From an uncultured Dorea sp. (GTDB taxonomy: Bacteria > Bacillota > Clostridia > Lachnospirales > Lachnospiraceae): 64,000 bases of DNA. Under the pieces are notes generated by a model. It was not told the DNA's origin. It made no database searches and worked only from the letters and a program-made list of their open reading frames with translations. The position numbers and the translations under genes were made by a program. This document shows positions 1 through 8,435 of the stretch, piece by piece. Within the stretch, counting starts at the first letter, position 1; each line of letters starts with the position of its first letter. The DNA is taken from NCBI GenBank assembly GCA_910584095.1, contig CAJTYU010000015.1:1-64000 (forward strand), written 5' to 3'.

Positions 1-37
1 CCTCTTAAAGCATTCAGCTTTAGGAGGCATTATTTTT
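1..37 (+). terminator. intrinsic terminator of a gene left of the window
   Basis: CCTCTTAAAGC (1-11) pairs with GCTTTAGGAGG (17-27) around a 5-nt loop with one T-G wobble. It is followed by CATTATTTTT. It probably ends a plus-strand gene lying outside the window and separates it from the Rpn gene at 314. Confidence 0.6.
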
Positions 38-313
38 ACAGCATAACAACTTTACAAATTTTCATTCTTATGTTATCCTATAAGTGTTTTCGAAAACAGA
101 TCTTATATTGATTTCTTTTTAATCAACACGCAGAAACTTAGATTTGCAATCAACTTTCCAGCCAAACATCCAATTATCACAAACAAAACATTTTATTTTC
201 ATAGGCGAGCTTGACTGTACGTATCATAGTAGTTATAATAGTAGCAAGAATAGTATATATTATGATTCCATCATTCGAGATTACCTATACAAAAATGACA
301 AGGGAGAATGCCG

Positions 314-1351
314 ATGGAACATAACAAGATTACAGAGCTTAGACATACACGCAACACCAAGGATCGCGTATTCCGATTGCTTTTTCGGGAAAAGAAGGAA
401 TTACTGTCGCTTTACAACGCTGTGAATGATACCAATTACGACAATCCCGATGACTTAACTGTTACAACTTTAGAGAACGCCATTTATATCACCATGAAGA
501 ACGACCTTTCTTTTCTTCTGTATGATAACATGATGCTTTATGAACACCAGTCAACAGATAATCCGAACATCCCGTTACGCGACTTGTTTTACGTATCCAG
601 CCTATATTCCGGATTAGTTCCACCAGAGAAGCTGTACAGTTCTTCCCGGCAGCTAATTCCAGAACCAAGATTCATCGTATTTTACAATGGAACAGCTCGT
701 CTGCCGGAACGGTTCGAGTATAAGTTATCCGATTTGTATGAAACTAGAAACATCGCAAGGCCGCAGGATGACGGCGAATCTGATGATTCCCGCCCAGACT
801 GCACTGCATATTCGATTCCGGATTTGGAATTAAAGGTATCGGTACTCAATATTAACGAAGGCCATAACACATCTATCAAGGACAAATGCGAGTCCCTCAA
901 CGGATACTCTATCTTTGTAGACAAGACCCGAAAGTACCGCAAGCTTCTCCCCTCAGAAGAAGCGGTTGAGCGTGCTATTAATGAGTGTATCTCAGAAGGA
1001 ATACTCGCAGAGTTCTTACAGAAAAATCGAGCGGAGGTATTAAACGTGAGTATATTTGAATTTAATGAAGAAAAATATCGGGAGGTCATGCGCGAAGACG
1101 GATTCAACATGGGATTCTCCGATGGCAAGGCTGTTGGCTTAGCCGAAGGTAAATCTATTGGCTTGACCGAAGGCTTAGCCGAAGGACGTCTTCTGGGCAC
1201 TAACAAAGAACGGGAGAACGGTATCAGACTCCTCATCAGAACCTGCCGCAGCGTGAATATTTCCAGACAAAATACCCTAGAGCAACTGGCTACACAATAT
1301 TCTTTGGATACAGACACCGCTCAAAAATACCTGAATATGCACTGGAATTAG
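314..1351 (+). CDS. Rpn-family PD-(D/E)XK nuclease / putative transposase, copy 1
   Basis: The protein has 345 aa. The start is the ATG at 314 rather than 308, because the AGGGAG at 301-306 then sits at normal spacing. It resembles the Rpn (recombination-promoting nuclease, YhgA-like) family. D64 followed by E77-x-Q79 fits the D...ExQ metal site of that family, which is known to nick DNA and promote RecA-independent recombination. The C-terminal third holds GLAEG/GLTEG-type short repeats, then a helical tail ending in KYLNMHWN. Copy 2 at 5730 is identical over most of its length but lacks 12 residues in the repeat tract. The stop overlaps the stop of a trmN remnant on the other strand. Family call is good; in vivo role is unknown. 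Confidence 0.85.
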   Translation: MEHNKITELRHTRNTKDRVFRLLFREKKELLSLYNAVNDTNYDNPDDLTVTTLENAIYITMKNDLSFLLYDNMMLYEHQSTDNPNIPLRDLFYVSSLYSGLVPPEKLYSSSRQLIPEPRFIVFYNGTARLPERFEYKLSDLYETRNIARPQDDGESDDSRPDCTAYSIPDLELKVSVLNINEGHNTSIKDKCESLNGYSIFVDKTRKYRKLLPSEEAVERAINECISEGILAEFLQKNRAEVLNVSIFEFNEEKYREVMREDGFNMGFSDGKAVGLAEGKSIGLTEGLAEGRLLGTNKERENGIRLLIRTCRSVNISRQNTLEQLATQYSLDTDTAQKYLNMHWN

Positions 1352-1470
1352 CGAAATTTTTTCATTTCCCCATACATACGCAGGACTTCCTCGGTGTATT
1401 GCCCATTTTTCTCATATACAATAAGCGGCGGTTCTACTTGAATTCAGAGAACCGCCCGTTTCTATAAGCG
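1348..1470 (-). pseudogene. 3' remnant of trmN (tRNA1(Val) A37 N6-methyltransferase)
   Basis: Read on the minus strand, 1348-1440 encodes the last 31 residues of the methyltransferase that is intact at 6728-7501 (from IQVEPPLIVYEKNGQ to EMKKFR and stop). The differences from the intact copy in this stretch are silent. Upstream of IQV the frame meets stop codons, although weak DNA similarity goes on for about 30 bases. The remnant is the scar of the duplication that produced the two Rpn copies. The rest, to 1561, contains nothing I recognise. Confidence 0.8.
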
Positions 1471-1561
1471 CATACCACTCCGCCATAATATTTATGTTCA
1501 ATATTACTTATAACCACTAGAAAATGCCTCTCTGCAACGCAATATGCGATTTTACTATTTC

Positions 1562-4500
1562 TTATTCCATATCTGAAATTCTATCAACTATATGGAATTC
1601 CCCTGTATCTTCATTAAATTCAAAATGTATCTCATCATACCTGTGCCTGTCAAGAAAATAATCCTCATAAGCCTTACATAAATTATCGTTCTCACTTTTT
1701 TGAAATGCCATATAATTTGCCGATATTTCTGGCTGATAAAAAGTTCCGTTTTTCACTCCAAAAATACTTGTAAAACTATTAGAACCTCCTCCTGACACCT
1801 CCCATGTATAAAATGTATGCTCACCTACATTAACAAGTTCATCAATCGGAAATCCCCACAGCCCTGTTTCCACAATAGCTGCTTCTGCGAAATTATTCAC
1901 AAACCAAACTGATACTTTATCATAAAGGTTCTGATTATCACCATTTGGCGACGTAGCTGCGAACGCCTCCTTCGTCCCGTCTGAATCATAATCAGCTATT
2001 TTAATATTAATAACCTGATCTTCAGTAACCTGTTCCAAGGCAGTTCTCACAATTTCCTCTGTTAAGCTCTTTTCTTCTAAACTTTTGTCCCCCGAAACAT
2101 TATTATCTAACCCTACTTTGATCACTCCCCATTTTCCATCTTTTTTTACCCAGCATTTCCCATCAAACACAGGCCGGATAGCTTCAAAATTTCCTTTTGG
2201 AATTATAATATTTCCAACGGTATCTCTCAGCTCCCATTCCCCGTCTTTGCATAATACAACATAACCTTCAGAAGCCGCATAGCAATACTCTTTAGTATGG
2301 TTTGACGAACGCCGTGCCCCTATATCAAACACTGGATATTGTTTCCACGACGAATCGTATTCAATTGGAATAATAACCTCTCCCTTTCCATTTACATAAC
2401 CCCATTTTCCATTTTGACACACGGCAGACAAACCATTGGATTGTGAACCGCATTCATCATAAATAAAATCAGTTATTAAATTACAATCCTGTTCAAGCGC
2501 ATATTTCCCCTTTAAATTACTTAACAATGTTTTGACAACACTATAATCTATATATTCAGATGCCTCTTGGACAGGGATAACGTCCTGCACAAACTCACTG
2601 CTAAGGTTACCCGCTCTCTGCCTAGCGCCATTATAATAATAGTACACTGTTAAATTTAAATCTCCATTACCAACAGACGCAGTTATATCCCCATTTTTAT
2701 TTATCCAGTAAATATCCCATTCCATTTGATATTCTTCTGAATATTCAGGAATTGTTCTAATCATCATATAACTATCGCCAAAATTAGCAATCTCTTTATA
2801 AGCAATCTCCGCCAATAGTTTTCCATCAAGATCTATTATTCCTAATTCATTTCCTTTTTGAATTACAGCATTTGGATTATCTGCCTGTTTAGATAATTCG
2901 TTTATTGAGTACCTTGCATCCGGATAAGCCGCAAGATAAAATATATCATCAGCTTCTATCTCAGGTTTCACCGCCCAAGTATAATTAGGTAATTCATCCA
3001 GTAAAAGCTTCTCTATTTTTTTAGTATTAAATTCCGCGTCCCCGTAATCTTTAGATAATATAATATATTCATCACAATTTTTTGTTTCAATTAACTCTGC
3101 AAGCATCGAATATATTTTCACAATTTCATTATATAATTCTTTTGCATTCTCAGAATCAACCCAATTTTCATCTTTATTTCCTTTTATATTTAAATTATAG
3201 AGCTGCGTCTTATTGCGTAAATTCAATCGCAAATAAAGCATAAGCTGATTCCGGGCCTCTTGAATGCTTTCATTAGTCAATTTATCTTTTGTCGTTAATA
3301 TATTCTCGTCTTTAAATAATTCTCGAACTAGCTGCTCCACCTTAATTGAAAATGTTACAATACTCAGTTCCGAGTAAACATCCGAAACCTCGGTCGATTT
3401 AACATCAAACATGCCATAGCATGATCCAATTGCTCCCATAATGCTAAATGCCGTTGCAAAAGGCGACTTGCTAAAAATTTTATTCAACCCAAAACCTATT
3501 GCACTCTGCAAAGCTTCATTTGCCGCGGCCGCTGTTGGGTTATTATAAGAATCCAGAAGACGTTTCCCAGAGGACCTTACATATCCCAAAACATTTTCAT
3601 TTATATACCCAGGATTTTTGTAATCTGCTAATACCTGAAGCTGTTCCAAATATTCTTCATTCCACGTCTCCACTCGGCTGGACGTATCATATACATTCCA
3701 TATGCATTGGAGAATCCCCAGCCCATCCCCTATTTCTTCCAACATTTTAGCTTTGTTTTTAAATTCAGGAATTTCAAAAATCGAAGTATCTATTTCTCCA
3801 CTTCTAATTTGATTCGCAATATTCTCCAGCCTTGTGCTTTTAAACTTCGCTTTTTCCAACAATGCTACTGCATCGGGAATGCTCTTTATCACTTCACCTA
3901 CATTCTCCGGCAAGGAAATAATATTTTGAATCTTACCAGTATACTCGCTATATATGGAAAACGGCGAATTTGCAGCCAGTTTCATAGCATCAGCTTGCAT
4001 TCCTTCCCCTACAAATTCCTTATCTTCCTTTGCAAGTTGTAAAATAGCATTCTCATAACATTCTGCCGTTTCCACATTTCCTTCGCCTGGCCACCATGGC
4101 ATAAAAATTTTGCCATCAAAGTCATTAAAAACTTCTGCTACTGCAGAATATATCCTTTGCATCCATTCTTGATTGCTAAACAGCCAGCCTGTGTCAATAA
4201 GAACATCTTCTGAATTAGATGCTATCTGCACCAGATCAATACTATGGATAGCCATGAAATCCAATATAGTAAGAGGCATTGGTTGAACACACACAATATT
4301 ATCCTCAATTGTATATTCTGCATGTAATAAATACAAAAGCTTCTCAAAAGGCAAAAACACCTCTTCGTCAACAATATAGCAATTCATAGTATATGATTCA
4401 TGCATCGCTTTAATTTTAGCTCTTTTCTTATCAACATCAACTTTAACCAATACTCTCGTTTGAAGTTCAATACCATAATTTTCTGTATCACCTTCATATT

Positions 4501-4741
4501 CTCTGATAAATTCAAATTCTAGCCTATCTTCTATCTGTGCCCAATTATAATTAGACATTTCTGCCAAAGTCTCAATGGAACAATATGTTTCTTTATTATC
4601 CCACAGACATTCATAATTTTGTATCTTTCCATTAACAGAAACTTGTAAATACTTTGTATGTACTTCACTTGCTATTGCTTTTACCGGACATGCACTAAAT
4701 ATAAGGCATATGCCTAATAACATGCTAAGTATTCTCTTCAT
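1562..4741 (-). CDS. exported WG-repeat protein with stalk-like N-terminus
   Basis: The protein has 1059 aa and a signal peptide (MKRILSMLLGICLIFSACPVKA). Residues about 30-140 resemble the copper-amine-oxidase-type stalk domain found on clostridial surface proteins (a repeated short beta pattern ending in VFLPFEKLLYLL). A long helical middle carries no domain I know. Residues about 740-880 hold WG-type repeats (GKWGYVNGKGEVIIP, DGKWGVIKV). A later stretch, IADYDSDGTKEAFA, looks like an FG-GAP/VCBS-type acidic loop. The start overlaps the stop of the lipoprotein gene in an ATGA, so the two are translationally coupled. Outside-the-membrane location is well supported; function is unknown. The pair sits between the duplicated Rpn genes and is absent elsewhere in the window. 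Confidence 0.75.
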   Translation of the reverse strand: MKRILSMLLGICLIFSACPVKAIASEVHTKYLQVSVNGKIQNYECLWDNKETYCSIETLAEMSNYNWAQIEDRLEFEFIREYEGDTENYGIELQTRVLVKVDVDKKRAKIKAMHESYTMNCYIVDEEVFLPFEKLLYLLHAEYTIEDNIVCVQPMPLTILDFMAIHSIDLVQIASNSEDVLIDTGWLFSNQEWMQRIYSAVAEVFNDFDGKIFMPWWPGEGNVETAECYENAILQLAKEDKEFVGEGMQADAMKLAANSPFSIYSEYTGKIQNIISLPENVGEVIKSIPDAVALLEKAKFKSTRLENIANQIRSGEIDTSIFEIPEFKNKAKMLEEIGDGLGILQCIWNVYDTSSRVETWNEEYLEQLQVLADYKNPGYINENVLGYVRSSGKRLLDSYNNPTAAAANEALQSAIGFGLNKIFSKSPFATAFSIMGAIGSCYGMFDVKSTEVSDVYSELSIVTFSIKVEQLVRELFKDENILTTKDKLTNESIQEARNQLMLYLRLNLRNKTQLYNLNIKGNKDENWVDSENAKELYNEIVKIYSMLAELIETKNCDEYIILSKDYGDAEFNTKKIEKLLLDELPNYTWAVKPEIEADDIFYLAAYPDARYSINELSKQADNPNAVIQKGNELGIIDLDGKLLAEIAYKEIANFGDSYMMIRTIPEYSEEYQMEWDIYWINKNGDITASVGNGDLNLTVYYYYNGARQRAGNLSSEFVQDVIPVQEASEYIDYSVVKTLLSNLKGKYALEQDCNLITDFIYDECGSQSNGLSAVCQNGKWGYVNGKGEVIIPIEYDSSWKQYPVFDIGARRSSNHTKEYCYAASEGYVVLCKDGEWELRDTVGNIIIPKGNFEAIRPVFDGKCWVKKDGKWGVIKVGLDNNVSGDKSLEEKSLTEEIVRTALEQVTEDQVINIKIADYDSDGTKEAFAATSPNGDNQNLYDKVSVWFVNNFAEAAIVETGLWGFPIDELVNVGEHTFYTWEVSGGGSNSFTSIFGVKNGTFYQPEISANYMAFQKSENDNLCKAYEDYFLDRHRYDEIHFEFNEDTGEFHIVDRISDME

Positions 4742-5271
4742 TGCGCACCGCCTTCCGTCAATTCATAAATGTATTGTGTGTATCCACCTAACAAAGCATT
4801 AGATAATTCACTTGTCATTTCAATCTTTTGTTCTTTATCTAATTTGATGGCTACTTCAAATTCGCGCACCGGTGCATCTTCCGCTTGAAGACGCTTTTCT
4901 AATTCGATTATAATATCCTCTGTAATATTAGACTGAAAATCGTCACTGCTAGCCATTCCCTCAAAAACCTTTCCAAAATCAACATTTGTAATAACAACAT
5001 TAATTACGTTGGAATCTTTATCTATTTCAGATGACTCAATTTCAAATTTAATTGATTCAGCCAAAACCGCCTGAAATCCTTCAAATTCCACCGAAACCTC
5101 TTCATAGTTTCCTGAAAGAAATTTCCCACAGGCTTTATCTTGCGCTTGATATGCAGTCAAAAATGCCTCCACGTTTTCTTGACATTGTGTCTCTTCTTTA
5201 GAAGAACACCCATATAATACCGAAACGCACAAAATACTCATAAATAAATATTTTTTTATTATTTGCTTCAT
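4738..5271 (-). CDS. small lipoprotein (DUF5105-like), partner of the WG-repeat protein
   Basis: The protein has 177 aa. A lipoprotein signal peptide ends in the lipobox LYGC (Cys about 22). The mature part has ENVEAFLTAYQAQD at its start, followed by alternating helices and strands, which resembles DUF5105-type clostridial lipoproteins. That family match is tentative. The stop codon overlaps the ATG of the downstream exported protein by 4 nt, so they are likely made together and act at the outer face of the membrane. The upstream 5272-5470 holds the promoter region but no clear -35/-10 pair stood out. Confidence 0.7.
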   Translation of the reverse strand: MKQIIKKYLFMSILCVSVLYGCSSKEETQCQENVEAFLTAYQAQDKACGKFLSGNYEEVSVEFEGFQAVLAESIKFEIESSEIDKDSNVINVVITNVDFGKVFEGMASSDDFQSNITEDIIIELEKRLQAEDAPVREFEVAIKLDKEQKIEMTSELSNALLGGYTQYIYELTEGGAQ

Positions 5272-5469
5272 TATTCTCTCCTCTCGTGCTTGGATATTTT
5301 TTACAATTCTTTTCTTTTAAATTATTTCTACAATTATACATTCTTCTACATATTCCTACAATTACCGTACATCATATTCGGTTGCGCCAACGTCATATTC
5401 CAAAAAACTATATAATCTATGCAATTCCACATTTAAGCATTCCCTTATTTCTTATATTATATTTATATA

Positions 5470-6850
5470 ATATGACAACTTTACAAACAAGTATTTTTAT
5501 GTTATCCTATAAGTGTTTTCAAAAACAGATCTTATATTGATTTCTTTACAATCAACAAGCAGAAACTCAGATTTTCAATTAACTTTCCAAGTAACCATTT
5601 CATCAACACAAATAAATCATTTTATTTACATAGGTAATCTTGACTATGCATATCACAACAGTTATAATAGTATATATTATGATTCCAGCATTCGAGATTG
5701 CCTATACCAAAATACAAAGGAGAATGCCAATGGAACATAACAAGATTACAGAGCTTAGACATGCTCGCAACGCCAAGGATCGCGTATTCCGATTGCTTTT
5801 TCGGGAAAAGAAGGAATTACTGTCGCTTTACAACGCTGTGAATGATACCAATTACGACAATCCCGATGACTTAACTGTTACAACTTTAGAGAACGCCATT
5901 TATATCACCATGAAGAACGACCTTTCTTTTCTTCTGTATGATAACATGATGCTTTATGAACACCAGTCAACAGATAATCCGAACATCCCGTTACGCGACT
6001 TGTTTTACGTATCCAGCCTATATTCCGGATTAGTTCCACCAGAGAAGCTGTACAGTTCTTCCCGGCAGCTAATTCCAGAACCAAGATTCATCGTATTTTA
6101 CAATGGAACAGCTCGTCTGCCGGAACGGTTCGAGTATAAGTTATCCGATTTGTATGAAACTAGAAACATCGCAAGGCCGCAGGATGACGGCGAATCTGAT
6201 GATTCCCGCCCAGACTGCACTGCATATTCGATTCCGGATTTGGAATTAAAGGTATCGGTACTCAATATTAACGAAGGCCATAACACATCTATCAAGGACA
6301 AATGCGAGTCCCTCAACGGATACTCTATCTTTGTAGACAAGACCCGAAAGTACCGCAAGCTTCTCCCCTCAGAAGAAGCGGTTGAGCGTGCTATTAATGA
6401 GTGTATCTCAGAAGGAATACTCGCAGAGTTCTTACAGAAAAATCGAGCGGAGGTATTAAACGTGAGTATATTTGAATTTAATGAAGAAAAATATCGGGAG
6501 GTCATGCGCGAAGACGGATTCAACATGGGATTCTCCGATGGCAAGGCTGTTGGCTTAGCCGAAGGGCTTCTTCTGGGCGTTGACAAAGAACGGGAGAACG
6601 GTATCAGACTTCTGATCAGAACCTGCCGCAGCGTGAATATTTCCAGACAAAATACCCTAGAGCAGCTAGCCTCACAATATTCTTTAGATACAGACACCGC
6701 TCAAAAATACTTAAATATGCACTGGAATTAGCGAAACTTTTTCATTTCTCCATACATACGCAGGACTTCCTCGGTGTATTGTCCGTTTTTCTCATATACA
6801 ATAAGCGGCGGTTCCACCTGAATCCGCGGCCGCCCGCTTCTCAAGCCCTC
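5470..6850. repeat. right copy of the 1.4-kb duplicated segment
   Basis: This is the direct-repeat partner of 43-1470. It contains Rpn copy 2 and the 3' end of the intact trmN. Because trmN is complete only here, this copy is the ancestral junction and the left copy is the derived or incoming one. The leader at 5470-5729 is non-coding apart from the ribosome binding site AAAGGAG at 5717-5723. Confidence 0.85.
5730..6731 (+). CDS. Rpn-family PD-(D/E)XK nuclease / putative transposase, copy 2
   Basis: The protein has 333 aa. The start is the ATG at 5730, 6-7 nt after AAAGGAG; an upstream in-frame extension to 5640 has no ribosome binding site. It is the same protein as copy 1, with the D64 and E77-x-Q79 site kept, but it has a single GLAEG unit where copy 1 has three (a 36-bp difference). 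Only a few other residues differ: residues 12 and 15, and a short tail stretch (GVDKE against GTNKE, SQYSL against TQYSL). The stop overlaps the trmN stop by 3 nt, tail to tail. A possible role in the duplication around it is inference from family biology. Confidence 0.85.
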   Translation: MEHNKITELRHARNAKDRVFRLLFREKKELLSLYNAVNDTNYDNPDDLTVTTLENAIYITMKNDLSFLLYDNMMLYEHQSTDNPNIPLRDLFYVSSLYSGLVPPEKLYSSSRQLIPEPRFIVFYNGTARLPERFEYKLSDLYETRNIARPQDDGESDDSRPDCTAYSIPDLELKVSVLNINEGHNTSIKDKCESLNGYSIFVDKTRKYRKLLPSEEAVERAINECISEGILAEFLQKNRAEVLNVSIFEFNEEKYREVMREDGFNMGFSDGKAVGLAEGLLLGVDKERENGIRLLIRTCRSVNISRQNTLEQLASQYSLDTDTAQKYLNMHWN

Positions 6851-7501
6851 TATCAAAACCATCGACGGCTCCTTATCCACATACGAATGCACCAGCCGCA
6901 TCCGTTTCGGCTCTATCCTATGCTCGCACATCCCCTTCATGATCTCCGGCAGACGAAATGGTCTGTGCACCATATAAAAGCGCCCTTTCTCTTTCAAAAG
7001 CTTCTCGCTCTGCTCCAGCACATCCTGAAGAGTACAGCGCGCTTCATGCCTGGCAATATACTTTGCATCGTTTACATTCTTTACTCCATGCTCGCTGATC
7101 ATGTAGGGCGGATTTACTGTTATAACGTCAAAAGAGGCCGCGCCATATATATTTGCTGCCTCCTTAATATCTCCCGTTGTTATATCGACCTTTCCTTCCA
7201 GACGATTATACTGCACGCTGCGTCTCGCCATATCTGCGCTTACCTCTTGAATTTCCAATCCCGCGTAAAAAGCGCCTTCATTCTTTGCCTCCAGAAGAAT
7301 GGGAATAATTCCTGTTCCGGTCCCCAAATCCAGAGCTTTCTCTCCTCTTTTTACCTTTGCAAAGGAAGATAACAGAACTGCGTCTATTCCGAAACAGAAC
7401 TGATTCGGATTCTGGATCAGATAATATCCCCCTGTCTGAAGATCATCCAGCCGTTCCCCTTCATTCACAAGAGATTCTCTTATTTTTACTTCTTCTGACA
7501 T
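6728..7501 (-). CDS. trmN: tRNA1(Val) (adenine(37)-N6)-methyltransferase
   Basis: The protein has 257 aa from the ATG at 7501, which is preceded by GAGAG at fair spacing. An ORF extension to 7531 would overlap ricT. It is a class I SAM-dependent methyltransferase: motif I LDLGTGTGIIPILL and motif IV NPPY, the signature of N6-adenine methyltransferases of the YfiC/TrmN group, with the family opening LQTGGYYLIQNP and FGIDAVLLSSF. It methylates A37 of tRNA1(Val) in characterised relatives. It is the last gene of a block with ricT and holB, an arrangement kept in many Firmicutes (yabB-yaaT-holB in Bacillus). A second, broken copy of its 3' end lies at 1348. Confidence 0.9.
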   Translation of the reverse strand: MSEEVKIRESLVNEGERLDDLQTGGYYLIQNPNQFCFGIDAVLLSSFAKVKRGEKALDLGTGTGIIPILLEAKNEGAFYAGLEIQEVSADMARRSVQYNRLEGKVDITTGDIKEAANIYGAASFDVITVNPPYMISEHGVKNVNDAKYIARHEARCTLQDVLEQSEKLLKEKGRFYMVHRPFRLPEIMKGMCEHRIEPKRMRLVHSYVDKEPSMVLIEGLRSGRPRIQVEPPLIVYEKNGQYTEEVLRMYGEMKKFR

Positions 7502-7520
7502 TATTTTATCTCTCATTTTA

Positions 7521-8432
7521 CTATTCATCATCTAATTTTGAAGCCGCGTTCTTTTCTTCCAGCGCTTTGAGCTGCTTTAACTGCTCATTAGACAGCTTTA
7601 CATCCTTCTTCTTCCGTCTTGGTTTGAAGCGAAGCTCGCCAACCTTGTATTCCCGTATTTCCTTCTCGTCATTGTCCAGATCGACAATAACTTTTACCTG
7701 CTGCCGAAGTACGTTAACCGAATGCACAGCTCCGCGCAGCTTCTCAGGCGTTGTTACATAATCCCCCACCGACGGCAGACGGCTGTTCAATTCCTCGTAC
7801 GTCTCCTCTTCATTTGTCAGACAGCACATAAGCCTTCCGCACACTCCTGATATCTTAGTCGGATTCAATGACAAATTCTGCTCCTTTGCCATTCGGATAG
7901 ATACTGGCGCAAATTCCGTCAAATACGTATGGCAGCACAACGCCCTTCCGCATATGCCGAGTCCGCCGCGTATCTTCGTTTCATCCCGGACGCCGATCTG
8001 GCGCAGTTCAATCCTTGTACGGAACACTCCCGCCAAATCCTTTACCAATTCTCGGAAATCAATTCTTCCATCCGCGGTAAAATAAAACAACACCTTATTA
8101 TTGTCAAAAGTATACTCTGCATCTATCAGCTTCATTTCCAGCTTATGCTTACGTATTTTCTCAAGACAGATTGCAAAAGCTTCCTTCTCCTTTTCTTTAT
8201 TCTTAGCCTCCTTGCGTTCATCCTCCTGCGTAGCAATCCGGATAACCGGTTTAAGCGGCTGCGTGATTTTCTCATCCTCCACCTCTCGCACGCCGGTCAC
8301 GACAGCGCCGATCTCAACGCCTCTTGCCGTCTCCACGATTACTTTATCCCCCGCGTGGATATTAAGCTTCCCCGGCGCAAAGAAATAAACCTTCCCCGCA
8401 GTACGGAATCTCACTCCAATTACCTTCGTCAT
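7521..8432 (-). CDS. ricT: PSP1-domain protein RicT (YaaT)
   Basis: The protein has 303 aa. It has the PSP1 domain at about 60-190 and the Cys pattern GGLGICGRALCCHTY...GVCGRLMCCL, which in RicT binds iron-sulfur clusters as part of the RicA-RicF-RicT complex that assists RNase Y and phosphorelay functions in Bacillus. The ribosome binding site AAAGGAG precedes the ATG. It lies 3 nt downstream of holB, so they are co-transcribed. The C-terminus is lysine-rich. Confidence 0.92.
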   Translation of the reverse strand: MTKVIGVRFRTAGKVYFFAPGKLNIHAGDKVIVETARGVEIGAVVTGVREVEDEKITQPLKPVIRIATQEDERKEAKNKEKEKEAFAICLEKIRKHKLEMKLIDAEYTFDNNKVLFYFTADGRIDFRELVKDLAGVFRTRIELRQIGVRDETKIRGGLGICGRALCCHTYLTEFAPVSIRMAKEQNLSLNPTKISGVCGRLMCCLTNEEETYEELNSRLPSVGDYVTTPEKLRGAVHSVNVLRQQVKVIVDLDNDEKEIREYKVGELRFKPRRKKKDVKLSNEQLKQLKALEEKNAASKLDDE

Positions 8433-8435
8433 ATA

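Larger units (their letters stand above)
43..1470. repeat. left copy of a 1.4-kb duplicated segment (Rpn gene plus trmN tail)
   Basis: This segment matches 5470-6850 in the same orientation. The leader (about 43-313) is clearly homologous but has many scattered differences and small indels. From about 365 to 1145 the two copies look identical base for base. They diverge again around the GLAEG-repeat codons and in the trmN-derived tail. Both leaders share a TGTTTTC(G/A)AAAACA palindrome and a following AGATCTTATATTGATTTCTTT-like block. I see no terminal inverted repeats or target-site duplication that would make it an insertion sequence. Confidence 0.85.

Noticed and set aside
1118..1200. Short tandem repeats read as a CRISPR-like array
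   Set aside because: They are in-frame codon repeats (GLAEG) without spacers. The same holds for the Ser/Gly/Ala linker near 60440-60485.
682..1317. Long open frame opposite the Rpn genes (also at 6098-6697)
   Set aside because: It mirrors the coding frame of Rpn, has no ribosome binding site, and its protein is low-complexity Ser/Arg with no family features.
43..6850. Composite insertion sequence with the Rpn genes as transposases
   Set aside because: The ends show no terminal inverted repeats and no target duplication; the segments are plain direct repeats with a gene scar.
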